From: Mytilus californianus | Taxonomy: Eukaryota; Mollusca; Bivalvia; Mytilida; Mytilidae | Assembly (NCBI RefSeq): GCF_021869535.1 | Contig: NW_026262734.1 | Location: forward strand, 112,235,588 to 112,299,587 | Length of the DNA stretch: 64,000 bases | Direction of reading: 5' to 3' | Program-made: the position numbers and the translations under genes | Shown here: one piece after another, positions 1-10,622 of the stretch | Layout: the number at the start of each line of letters is the position of its first letter | How positions within the stretch are numbered: position 1 is the stretch's first letter | The notes under the pieces: model-generated | What the model saw: the letters and a program-made list of their open reading frames with translations, nothing else | What the model was told of the DNA's origin: nothing | Database searches by the model: none

Positions 1-166
1 CACTAGTAATTTTTTGGGGCCCTTTATAGCTTGATGTTCGGTGTGAGCCAATTCTCCGTGTTGAAGGCCGTACCTTGATCTATAATGATTTACTTTTATA
101 AATTGTAACTTGGATGGAGAGTTGTCTCATTGGCACTCATACCACATCTTCCTATATCTATATTTT
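1..166 (+). repeat. Interspersed repeat family A, 3' part
   Basis: Matches the 3' half of a family found full length at 18698-19070 and 32305-32676 (opposite strand). Every copy oriented this way ends near the same motif, ACCACATCTTCYTATATCTA, while the other end varies. A fixed 3' end with variable 5' truncation suggests a retroposon (SINE or LINE tail). It has no coding capacity. Family name and class are not established. Confidence 0.7.
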
Positions 167-174
167 ACTATTAT

Positions 175-866
175 AAATTTAAATAATAGTCAAATTCATT
201 TTTAAATGATGTATGCTGGTCTTAAACGGCCATTGTCATCTGGTTATAAGATGTTTTATCTGATCTCCTTTGATTGATCAAGGATTGTTCATCTCATCGG
301 TATCAAGAGTTATATCGCCACTGCACAGTGCTGCACTCAATTCTGTTATTTAAATTTAGGATGATTTCGTATTTATTTTTCAAAATAACTTAATAGTTTT
401 CTGTGTATGTCAAATTGATGAGGATGAAGAACATACATCCACAACAGGAAATTGAGTTTGTTGTTTAAAGCTATAGTAACTGTTTGTTTTTTTCTTGTTT
501 TGGTTAAATACTCCAACTAATTTAAATTTAAATAATAGTCAAATTCATTTTTAAATGATGTATTCTGGTCTTAAACGGCCATTGTCATCTGGTTATAAGA
601 TGTTTTATCTGATCTCCTTTGATTGATCAAGGATTGCTCATCTCATCGGCATCAAGAGTTATATCGCCACTGCACAGTGTTGCACTCAATTCTGTTATTT
701 AAATTTAGGATGATTTCGTATTTATTTTTCAAAATAACTTAATAGTTTTCTGTGTATGTCAAATTGATGAGGATGAAGAACATACATCCACAACAGGAAA
801 TTGAGTTTGTTGTTTAAAGCTATAGTAACTGTTTGTTTTTTTCTTGTTTTGGTTAAATACTCCAAC
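175..866. repeat. Direct tandem duplication, 349-bp period
   Basis: Two nearly identical copies, 175-517 and 524-866, are separated by 6 bp. Only a handful of substitutions separate them, for example around 224/573. Neither copy has a convincing reading frame. It is a local, fairly young duplication of noncoding sequence. Confidence 0.9.
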
Positions 867-1893
867 GGTGTTATAAGGAAGATCGACTGAAATCGACGCT
901 TCTAAAATTTTACTTTCATCATAAATTGGTTTACCCATGGATACGATGTGGCTATTTCTAAATTCACAGCAATATGTATTGCAGTTTTAGAATTTTAGAT
1001 ATTTATAAATATAGTCATGAGATCTGCGAATTTTCATGGTGTCCTGATTTTAACATTTGACCATTTGTATTTGCGTTGCATGTATTACGTGAACAGCTGG
1101 AGACGCTGATCCTGTAGACGCATCTTCGAGCATGCTCCTTTTGGAGTTCATACAATTTCCTCGTGTTTTTGTTTAAGCTAATTTTCTCTGAAGTTTATGA
1201 GAACACAACATCGAAAACTAAAGACTGGGCAACATAAACCCAGCCAAAAATACGGGATGATCTCAGGTGGTCTTGAAGGGTAAGGTTTCCTCCTCCATAT
1301 GTACCACCGTCGTGTTGCTCATATAAGTATAAATCCGATGATAAGGACCATAATGTTTCTTTGACAACAAAGGGCTAGCATAAAAAATAATCGTCCTCGA
1401 AGCTAACAATTTGGATATCACTAGTCATGTTTCATCACAAAACGCATAAAAATATATTTTAATGTTGCATGGTTTGCATGGTCAGAGGTCCGTTTTGTTG
1501 AGAATTAAGGCAACAGTAGTTTATCTAACAAAAACTGCGGGAATCACATAACATCAAATGGAGGGCGACTGGGTTGTCTACTAGGTTAGCTATGCAAATA
1601 GGTTTAAAAATATTTAGAATTAAGGCAGGTACATGAACGAGTTATATATATCTTGAAACACTATGTATAGTTGAGAGTTCGCCATATTCACTGGTCTTTA
1701 ATATGTTGCAAGTATTACCGTTGTACCAAAACTTATGTCGGTTCATCATGTTTACATTTAAATAAATGTGGGCATGCCGAGCTCTAGTTTTTAGCAGACA
1801 CATTGATTAGTATCTGGAAAGTCTGTATACAATGTATAAACAAGCCAGTGTTACATACATGAATATCAATAGTTTGTTTTGTTTCTGTGATAG
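867..1893. other. Noncoding sequence upstream of FAMeT exon, copy 1
   Basis: No gene is seen. From about 1200 onward it aligns with 24640-25554, including a family B repeat relic (about 1195-1340) and a shared stretch at 1440-1520 versus 24985-25090. It is therefore the left part of the segmental duplication and probably lies in the first intron of gene copy 1. The signal-peptide exon of copy 1 is not found here. Confidence 0.6.
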
Positions 1894-2388
1894 GAAATGG
1901 TGTGGATGAAATATGGATAAAAACCTTAAACAGTGGGAATGTGCATGCATACAATACTCAAAATGTTTTTGATTATTACAACAGCTTATCTAGCTACCAT
2001 TTATTTCCTTCCCAAGGCAAGAACTTCCGGTTTTCAATAAAAGCCTGTCGTGATGCATTTATTCTCTTATCTGCTGCAAAAGACCTGCAGTCTCAAGACT
2101 TCTATGAAATTTGTATTGGTGGATCAGGTAACAGTGAAGTATATTTCCGTCGGAAGTACAATACAGGTAACACTCTTCTCCTATCTACGCCTGACATATT
2201 AAACTGCACAGAGAAAAGAACGATGGAGGTGGGATGGACACTTGACGGAAATATGTTCCTATACATGGAAACTGCAGCTGGAACTGAAACAATACTGAAC
2301 TGGACAGATCCCACCCCATTACCTATTCATGGGGTAGGAATCATGACTGCATGGGGAGCAAATGGAACATGGATTATAGAACATAAGG
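1894..2388 (+). CDS. FAMeT-like (Methyltransf_FA) domain exon, gene copy 1
   Basis: Internal coding exon of 495 bp (165 codons, phase 1 in and phase 1 out). An AG acceptor lies at 1892-1893 and a GTAAGT donor starts at 2389. The translation has the hallmarks of the farnesoic acid O-methyltransferase-like domain: a start near GVDEIWIKTL, a central FRFSIKACRDAFILL block, EICIGGSGNSEVY, and a C-terminal NWTDPTPLPI...GIMTAWGANGTW block. Despite the name, the domain is not an established methyltransferase; in invertebrates it is found in secreted or adhesive multidomain proteins. The next exon (5112-5377) is a PAN domain in the matching phase. A start at the ATG at 1887 is rejected because it lies in the intron just before the acceptor. 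Confidence 0.85.
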
Positions 2389-2744
2389 GTAAGTTAATCA
2401 GAATAAACCTGCATTCCATTCATATATGTATGTATACTTTTTCCTCCAGCATTCAATCGTTCAATACGAATTGTTTCTAATCTATTTTTACTTAAGTAAT
2501 CATAATATGATTATCATTAGGTACATACTATCAGATACAGAATATAATTTCCCGCTGATTACATGTTCAGTAGGGACAGATATTTGATATTAACTTATTT
2601 TACGCACTATCAACTGATGCCTAACACTGGTTTTACTATCATATAGGAGAGAAGATATTAAGATGAAATAAACTCTGAACCTCTGTCAACGCTTTTGGTT
2701 TAACAATTTTAAGTCAGATGGAACAGGAGTAAATTATTGACAGG

Positions 2745-3140
2745 TCTGTCAATTGTCCTGGTTCATCGACTTAAGATTAAACAAACATTGAATAGAATAG
2801 AGAATAGAAACGAGGAATGTGTCAAACTGACAACAACCCAACCAAAAGAGCAAAAAAAAAACAGCATTAGGCCACCAATGAGTTCTCAACGCAGCAAGAC
2901 AATCCAACACCCGGAGGCTGGCTTCATCTGATCCTTCAACAATAATGTATACTAATTCAGTGAAATGAACGCCACACTTATCTTCAAAACATACAAATAA
3001 ACCAATTAAACAAATTTTTTTAAAAAACACATACAAATCTTACAAAGGCTAGAGGTTCTTGATTTGAGACATGCGCAAAAATGCGTTGGGGTTTAACATG
3101 CTTTGTGAAATCTCAACCCTATCCCTATACCTCTAACCAC
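2745..3140 (-). repeat. Interspersed repeat family C, long copy
   Basis: The reverse strand carries the core seen at 4605-4770, 9780-9945 and 42520-42680: a CCGGGTGCGGGA-like segment and a run ending near ACACATTCCCC. The corresponding long copy at 31785-32190 lies at the same place in the duplicated intron, so the insertion predates the duplication. Confidence 0.7.
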
Positions 3141-4295
3141 TATGGAAAACACACAGCAATACGTACAGTAGAACTCAGTTTTAAAGAAGTTCGAGTCCGA
3201 TGTTAAAATAGGTAACAGAAGAAACAATGCAAAATGACAATGATCAATATCAAATATTGAAAACTGTATGTTGCCCTCTAGATGCCTTCTGGAGATTTTT
3301 GTCTTTGGGTTGATGTCTTATTGACGTATGCCCACGTCTCCTTTTTTTCATAGTTACGTTATCAAGTCAGTTTTTTGTTTATTCCGAGGGCTATACAGTC
3401 ATCGGCTTGTCTGATTATAGGAAATACATATATGCATCTGCGTCTGACTAGATAAAACGACTATAATAGAAAAACAAAGGCCATGGGGTATCCATCAATG
3501 ACACAAAATCAGTACATGCACAGTAAAAAAACACACAAAAAAAGCAAAGAAACAGCGCTTTTATTGCTGTTCTTCATCTCAAAGTCACAGTGAGGCCTTC
3601 AACACGACCTCTTGCTATAGTTCAATGATCCATTTGTTTTCTTTTTTGTGCCTAGGTCAGTTAATCATTGAAGAGGAAAATGTGAATTATAATTGTTTTA
3701 AAGCATCCCGTATAGGTACGTGTCCGTTTGTAAAGGATTACTCTCTGTTATTGTGATCATTGTCATGGCCACTTAATGCATCAATATCCTTGCTGATTAC
3801 GTGTTGGGTCGGTTGTTTGCAAATGTTTCTATGAAGAATATATTGAATCTGTAGAAAATACTTGCTCATGGATAAATCAAATGTAACGAGGCTTGTATAT
3901 AAAAATATCTCTAATATAGTTTGTAATCTTTGAAACATATTTTGTAAAGAACGCTTTTGAATCCGGCTTATACTATGTGTCGTCAGACCTTGCGTTGTGT
4001 AATCTTGCGTAGAGGTTTAAAAAATCGGCCTATGAATCTTAAACATATGTCAAATTTATCCATAGATGAATAATTCGATGGAAAGGATCAAAAATTGTTA
4101 ACAATACTAAATAAAGTATTGTTCTTTCATAGAATGTTAGTTACATGTAACAGTAGCTTACTGTTTGTTTTTAACTTATCATGACTGATCCAACCCTCCT
4201 ATCGCAGCTGATTCGCATATCTTAACCACAATCCGATCCTTTTGTTATCGAAATGACATCACCAAATTAGACTTATAACAGAATTGGTACTTACA

Positions 4296-4560
4296 TGACC
4301 AACACGACGGGTGCCACATGTAGAGCAGGATCTGCTTACCCTTCCGGAGCACCTGATATCATCCCCAGTTTGGTGGGGTTCGTGTTGCTTAGTCTTTAAT
4401 TTACTATGTTGTGTTTTATCGACTCTTGTTTGTCTTTTGGTCGTTTCTCGTTTTTTTTTTTTTCCATGGCGTTGTTATTTTTTCTTCAACTAATGAATTC
4501 AAATATTCCTTTTATATGTTTCGTCTCTCTTCTACACTTTAAATAAGCTATAGATATATA
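4296..4560 (+). repeat. Interspersed repeat family B
   Basis: Its motif order (ACACGACGGGTG, GGAGCACCTGA, TGGGGTTCGTGTTGC, CTCTCTTCTACACTTTA) is shared with 26595-26835, 33366-33620 and, inverted, 18135-18375 and 24640-24830. It lies at the same site as 33366-33620 in copy 2. No coding capacity. Confidence 0.75.
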
Positions 4561-4604
4561 AAGAAAATAAAAAAAATCATTACAGTACTGTAGAATCATG
4601 GTAG

Positions 4605-4770
4605 TGAACTAGTACATATTTTTTTAGGGGCCAGCTGAAGCCCGCATCCGGGTGCGGGATTTTCTCGCTGTGTTGGAAGACCCATTGGTGGCCTTCGGCT
4701 GTTTTCTGTCTTTTGGTCGGATTGTTGTCTCATTGACACATTCCCCATTTCCATTCTCAATTTTATTAAG
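4605..4770 (+). repeat. Repeat family C, insertion specific to copy 1
   Basis: Copy 2 reads straight through the corresponding position (about 33670-33690) without this segment, so it inserted in copy 1 after duplication or was lost from copy 2. Its ends are CTAGTACAYATTTTT and CTCAATTTTATTA, as in the copies at 9780 and 42520. Confidence 0.7.
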
Positions 4771-5111
4771 TATATATAAATAATCATTAAAACAAATTTG
4801 TGATAAAATTGTGTTCTGGTTATCAATTGCAAGTGTCTGAAATTTGCTGTCATTGAGTAATGTTTCATACACAAGTGGTCGATACAGCCTCTACTTCTTC
4901 CCTTTACAGATAACTTCACATGGTTCGAGAACAAAATTTTCACACTAATATGAAAAAAGAAACTTTATCATTATACATAAATTCAGCTTCATCGCAGTTT
5001 TTACGGATTAGCTTTCAGTATAAATACATATTTGAAATTAAAACAAAATTAATTATGCAAAATACACTAAGGCACATAAACCTGAACTGGTGTGCTTTAT
5101 TTCTTTTTTAG

Positions 5112-5377
5112 CTTTCTTTATTGGACGATACTGTGGTAGTCCTGCTACATACGGCAGCATGAAGATACGTTCAGCGTCAACACAAAGTAGTCGAATAAGC
5201 TGTATGTCTAAATGTTCACCGATTAGTGCTTGTCTTGGAGTCAACTTCAATCAACAAACTAGGGAATGTGAGCTTGTATCTGGAGGACAGCCAATCAACA
5301 AATTAAGCCATCCGTACTGGTCATTCCATACAAAATGTTTAAACGGAACAGTTATGTGTTTAGCTTGTCTTGTTTAA
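5112..5377 (+). CDS. PAN/Apple domain terminal exon, gene copy 1
   Basis: Last coding exon: acceptor AG at 5110-5111, phase 1 entry, stop TAA at 5375-5377. The 266 bp fit the phase of the preceding exon exactly (2 nt plus 88 codons including the stop). The peptide shows a PAN/Apple-like cysteine pattern: RYCG, SCMSKC, ACLGVNF, RECELVSGG and TKC near the C-terminus. PAN domains bind proteins or carbohydrates in secreted and surface proteins, so with the FAMeT-like domain this suggests an extracellular recognition or adhesive protein. Cysteines are all present here, unlike in the copy-2 exon, where the last two are lost by frameshift. Confidence 0.8.
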
Positions 5378-5524
5378 TAATGACCTTTACTCAAACAGAT
5401 TTAGGCATAGTCATATCATTTTCATCCAGTCATAAATAGATCAAATATGCAGACAATGAGTTTTGGTAATGGTTGTTGACACTTCAATTGCATTTGCAAT
5501 TATAAACAATTGTAACGGGAGAAG

Positions 5525-5705
5525 AATTCATTATACATAATTATAAATTTTCAAAATTAATTATACATAATTACATATGTACACAATGAATTATACATGA
5601 TTACATATGTACACAATTTATTATTCAAAATTACATTTGTACACAATTCATTATACATGATTACATATGTACATAATTCATTACACATAATAACATATGT
5701 ACACA
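5525..5705. repeat. 30-bp AT-rich tandem repeat, copy 1
   Basis: About six degenerate units built on ATTATACATGATTACATATG plus TACACAATTA. The same array occurs at 34475-34660 in copy 2. The reading frames across it are only the periodicity (30 is divisible by 3). Confidence 0.85.
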
Positions 5706-5754
5706 GAGTTTTACCTACAAATACTTTTTTAAATAGAAGTAAGCAAAAGGAAAC

Positions 5755-5900
5755 ACGTCTATGTATAGAACCTTCTGTAATCAGAAAGAGGAAACGATAG
5801 AACATTTATTTTATGCTTGTAGTGTTACCTACAATTTTTGTTTGTCAGTTTTACAGAAAATCAAATCATATGATGATCAATTCAGCGTCAGTTGGAAATA
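5755..5900 (+). pseudogene. LINE C-terminal relic (zf-RVT-like), copy 1
   Basis: In the frame beginning TCT ATG at about 5758 the translation gives CN-x-KEETIEHLFYACS followed by NFCLSVLQKIKSYDDQFSVSWK and then a stop. FC...ETIEHLF...C is the zinc-finger-like region found after the reverse transcriptase in many LINE ORF2 proteins. The homologous relic at 35600-35830 in copy 2 still reads ETIE with a small indel. No RT core is nearby, so this is a short old remnant that predates the duplication. Confidence 0.55.
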
Positions 5901-6094
5901 ATTTTTGTTAGGATTGATGACATGTATGAATAACAGTTTGTTTGTAAACGTTAAAATTATAATAGCTAAGGAAAAAATCTTCAGATGTTAGTTAAGATTG
6001 ATTGATTGATTGTTGGTTGCTAAGAAATATAGCTCTTAGTGTAATAGGACTAAAGTATGGTCAGCCATTTTACTATTTATTCTAACTTCAAGAT

Positions 6095-7140
6095 ATCTAA
6101 TAAACTTTATAAGATATCTCGTATAGTTTATAAGATATTTCATATAGTTTAAAACATATATTATATTGATTATAAGATATTCTATAAAGTTTATAAGATA
6201 TCTTATATAGTTTATAAGATATCGTATCTAGTTTATAAGATATCTTATCTAGTTTATAAGATATCTCATATAATTTAAAAGATAGCTCATAAAATAATAT
6301 TGATAAGATATCTTATAAGTTATATGAGATATTTTATAAACTATAAGATATATCTTATAAACTTTATAAGATGTTTTATAAAATATATAAGATATCTTAT
6401 ATAAAAAATGTTTATAAGATATATTATAACCTTTTTAAGATATCGTATGAACTTGATCAGATATCTTATATACTTTATAACATATTTTATTAACATTAGA
6501 AGATATCTTATAAAGTATACAAAATATCTTATAAAGTACATACGATACCTTATAAAGTGTATAAGATATCTTATAAAGTATATAATATATTTTATAAAGT
6601 TGATAAGTTTTTTTTATAAAAACTAAATTTTATAAGATATCTAGATATCTTATATAAGATATCTATTATATTATATAAGATATCTTATAAATTATACTGG
6701 ATATTTTATATATTATATCAGATATCTTATGTATTATATAAGATATATTATGTATTATATAAGATATCTTATGTATTATATAAGATATCTTATGTATTAT
6801 ATAAGATATCTCATATAGTCTATAATATATCTCATATAGTTCATAAGATATCTTATAAATTACATAAGATATCTTATAAACTATATGAGATGTCTTAAAA
6901 ACTATACAAGATATCTTATGAATTATATAAGATATCTTATAAACAATATGATATATCTTATATATAAAATATTTATAAGATATCTTCTAAACTTTGTGAG
7001 ATATCTTATATACTTTAGACGATAGCTCATAAACTTTAGAAGATATCTTATAAAGTATATAAGATGTCTTATACAGTTTATAAGATATCTTATAAAAACT
7101 AGATTATATTAGATATCTTATATATTATATGAGATATCTT
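6095..7140. repeat. Palindromic TATAAGATATC array, copy 1
   Basis: About 1 kb of degenerate units related to TTATAAGATATCTTATAWAG, spaced about 20-22 bp. Each unit core AAGATATCTT is its own reverse complement, so both strands look alike and hairpins or cruciforms are possible. Long I/Y/R-rich frames on both strands are artefacts. The homologous array in copy 2 is at 35890-36740. Confidence 0.9.
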
Positions 7141-8558
7141 GAATTTAGAATAAATAGTAAAACTGCTTGCCATACCTAAGTTCAGCATTAAAAAAACAAT
7201 TCCAATCTAAGAATTTTATTTTTCTCACAAAAATAATAGAGCAAAATGGTAATGAAAGATTCTGGTCCCAACTTCATAAAATACTTCGTGATTTACTATG
7301 ATCATTTGTATTTTTGATTATACTTTTAATGTGTTTGAGATTATGATTTTGCCATTTGATAAATACGAAAACGTATAAGGGCCATCCTTCTTTTTCTTTG
7401 CGTTTTTTTTTCAAATTGTCAATTTTAATCTGTTAAAGTTGGAAATTCCAAGATTAATGATGCTAATTTCAAGATCAAGGTTGATAATTCCAAGATTAAA
7501 GTCGACAATTCGAGGACAAAAAATGTATGGCCCTAATAAACTTCCGTAGTACGAGATAAAGGACTTTCCGTTTTGAATTTTCCTTGGAGTACGGTATTAT
7601 TGTTATTTTACATTTTATGTACGCAACATATAGCGAGCAGTAGATATTTGTATTTCTACCTTATGTATAGACATGTATGCATACTTATGGTAAGATTGCA
7701 GTGACTGAGTGTTAGTAGTGAGTGAAAGTATCAGTAGCTTTTTTTTCTCTCCAGTATTTTCCTGTTTTCTTCATATAAATTTAAAAATATAAGAAAATGG
7801 ATAGTCTTGTACAAATTATTCTATGTTTTACCACAAAAACAATAGTCAACTAGTGTTTGTAGGGGTATTGTAAAATCCTGACTGTAAAAAAAAAGTTTAA
7901 ATAAAAATAAACAAAATTACATATATGCGAACCATATTCTAAAATTTGTTTTCACTATAAATCTGAAATTTTTTAATCGTACAAATTCAATATTTGACTT
8001 CATCTTTTACGATAATGCTCTTATTTTTCAAAACAAAATCAAACACCGTTTATTTACACTCAAAATTGGCACTAAAACACACTTAAAACTAATCAGAGTT
8101 TATTCACGTATACTATATATAGTGTTCAATAATGGCCCATTATTTCCACAAAACCATCTGATTTGCGAGAAGGAGATATTAAAAAAAGTTGACTCATATA
8201 AACCTAATTTTGGCAGTTAAATTCCACAAAAGAGTTCTAGCTTTAAGTAATATAGATTAAATTTGTTAATATTGGCGAATGCGTGTTTCAATAAATCATT
8301 GGATGTAAGCTATAATATAAAACATTTTGATTTCCTTTGAAAGAACATATGTTTCCGGGACTCTTGTCGTAAAATATTGAATAAAAGCTTCCCCTGGCAA
8401 CAAACGTATAATGATAGGTGTCCAGCTAGGTTTTTAAAGTCTTTGAAAATCCAAAACACTGTTATCAATTTGTTTACTAACTGTGGTTGTTCATAAATCA
8501 AAGCTGATAATTACCATGTTTGTCAACAAAATTAAGACGAATAGCTGTGATAATCAAT
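7141..8558. other. Conserved noncoding duplicate segment, copy 1
   Basis: No gene. It aligns with 36965-37503 and 38225-38985, the copy-2 version being split by a roughly 0.7-kb insertion. Small blocks of imperfect tandem wording occur at 7440-7510 (ATTCCAAGATTAA). Retention of alignment over more than 1.3 kb shows that the duplication was large. Confidence 0.65.
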
Positions 8559-8981
8559 GTTCATAAAACACTCGATAGCACATGTTCATAAAACATTCGG
8601 TAGGACATGTTCATAAAGCACTCGGTAGGACATGTTCATAAAACACTCGGTAGGACATGTTCATAGAACACTCGGTAGGACATGTTCATAAAACACTCGG
8701 TAGGACATGTTCATAAAACACTCGGTAATAGATGTCCGAAAAAACCCTCGGTAGGACATGTTTATAAAACACTCGGAAGGATATGTTATAAAACACTCAG
8801 TAGGACATGTTCATAAAACACTCGGTAGGACATGTTCATAAAACACTCGGTAGGATATGTTAAAAAACACTCAGTAGGACATGTTCATAAAACACTCGGT
8901 AGGACATTTTCATAAAACAATCGGTAGGAGATGTTCATAAAATACCCGGTAGGACATGTTCATAAAACAATCGGTAGGATA
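8559..8981. repeat. 25-bp satellite, copy 1
   Basis: About 17 units of TCATAAAACACTCGGTAGGA plus CATGT. Homologous to 38986-39494, which has about 20 units and a distinct variant containing CCCTTGGGT. Frames through the array are periodic artefacts. Confidence 0.95.
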
Positions 8982-9184
8982 GCTTCGTTTAATCGTATTA
9001 ATCGTATTAATCGTTCATTTAAAGACTCATTCTAATTATTGCTGAGGGTGGGAAAATCGCAATGCAGTACAAACTTTTAGACAAAAAAAAAACGATAGTG
9101 CCAAAGGCAGTTGTACATTAAAGGTGAAACCGTTGTTCGTGAAAATACATATGCGATTAATTAACAACAAATGCTATTGTGTAA

Positions 9185-9375
9185 AAAGTGCAGTTCATAG
9201 CCTACTTTAATGCACCTTATTAATAACTACTTGCTAATTTAAAATCAAGCAACATCATCACCAAAATCTGTGTGTTCAATATGGTTAATACATTTTTCGA
9301 TTCAAAATTGTAAGGAAATTACTCTCTTTGGTTTTTTCCACGTTGTTACCTTATTTCAATAAGTTGAGTTGACTT
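9185..9375. repeat. Right edge of segmental duplication, copy 1
   Basis: Aligns with 45245-45435 (shared GTTCATAGCC, TTAATGCACCTTATTA and AAGGAAATTACTCTC blocks). In copy 2 it is separated from the 25-bp satellite by about 5.8 kb of inserted or locally duplicated sequence. No coding potential. Confidence 0.7.
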
Positions 9376-9414
9376 GATTTATAACAAACCTTTCTAAAAT
9401 TGTTCGTTAATGAA

Positions 9415-9640
9415 TTTTGGAATTGTTAGAAACTACGGTTTCAACTCCTTCAGGTAAAGTTGACCTAGATGGATTTGGCTATCATTTTAGGTCTTTTTTG
9501 TTATATAGCACTTCAATTGTTTATAATACATCCACAGCTTTCAAATATTTGGCTTTGAGCGTTCCTGATGAAAGTAAATCTAGAAAAGCGCTTCGGACGC
9601 ATTAAATTTATAACGTCCTGTTTTCATATTTTACAACATC
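9415..9640 (+). repeat. Interspersed repeat family D
   Basis: The blocks GGTTTCAACTCCTTCAGG, GTTCCTGATGAAAGTAAATC and AAAGCGCTTCGGACG also occur at 22340-22565 and, inverted, at 36765-36930. A small frame covers it (9417-9605), but conservation between copies is not codon-like, so it is treated as a repeat. Confidence 0.75.
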
Positions 9641-9779
9641 CAAAAAATATTGTTTGCTAATATCTTTGATTCACGTTCTCATATATTGTTTTAAAATATA
9701 CAGCATATATTTCAATAATATCAAAAAATAATATTTTCTTCATTGGGTATTTCATATTGTTGATATTCCATTTTCTCTG

Positions 9780-9945
9780 AACTAGTACACATTTTTGTTT
9801 AGGGGCCAGCCGAAGCCCGACTCCGGGAGCGGGATTTTATCGCTTTGATGGAAACCCATTGGTGGGCTTGGGCTGTTTTCTGGTCTTTGGTCGGTTTGTT
9901 GTCTCTTTGACACATTCCCCGTTTCCATTCTCAATTTTTTGTTGA
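9780..9945 (+). repeat. Interspersed repeat family C
   Basis: Short copy with the same ends as 4605-4770 and 42520-42680, including GGGGCCAGCCGAAGCCCG and GACACATTCCCC. Flanking sequence from 9946 to 10622 shows no gene or recognisable element. Confidence 0.75.
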
Positions 9946-10622
9946 AACATTTAAAGTAAATACTCTTCATATATTCCAAAAACATTCTGCAGAAATGTTT
10001 TGCAGAAAATATAACATTTTGAAATACCCCTTAATTAATATTCTTACTGAAATTCTATTCAACATTTTAAGGATATAAAAATAACAATTTGCTTTGTTCA
10101 AAATCCAAAAGACTATGTTTAACTTGTTTAAATTACCCACAGCCCAGTATTGAGCCGCCCGGCGTCGGCAAGAAACTTCTCTCCTATATAACAACAATAC
10201 CATGAATACATCACTTACATTACAAATGTTCAGTAATTAAAAAGTTTTATCAATCTTTTATGGAAACTCCTAAACGTATACGTAAATGGTGTTAAATACC
10301 AATTCTCTGTAATCTGTAAAAAGAGGCTTGGCACGCACAGTCATGGATTTGTTCCATATTGTTATCATTTGATACTTATAATCAAATATTAAGACAAAAA
10401 ATGGTGATTTCCATTGTTGCTATTAAGGTTGCCATGGTAACAGTGATTATATTATTTTTCGGTGAAAAAAAACCGCATAAAACCTTAAAAATTAGATATT
10501 TTCATGAGTATTCTATAAGAAAAAATCAATACGCTATTTATGTTTAACTGCATGTTATTACATTATTAAAATACATTTTTAATAGGAATAAACTGCGGAT
10601 AGGTTTGGTCAGCTGTTTCTAA

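Larger units (their letters stand above)
2389..5111 (+). other. Intron between FAMeT and PAN exons, copy 1
   Basis: It begins GTAAGT and ends TTTTTTAG, length 2723 bp. The sequence aligns in order with the 7952-bp intron of copy 2 (26050-34001), which is larger because of Penelope-like, family A and other insertions. It contains family C (2745-3140 and 4605-4770) and family B (4296-4560) repeats. The remainder (about 3140-4295) has no gene but is well conserved with 32190-33365. Confidence 0.75.

Noticed and set aside
8559..8981. CRISPR-like array of regular repeats
   Set aside because: The 25-mers are contiguous without unique spacers, and the genome is eukaryotic.
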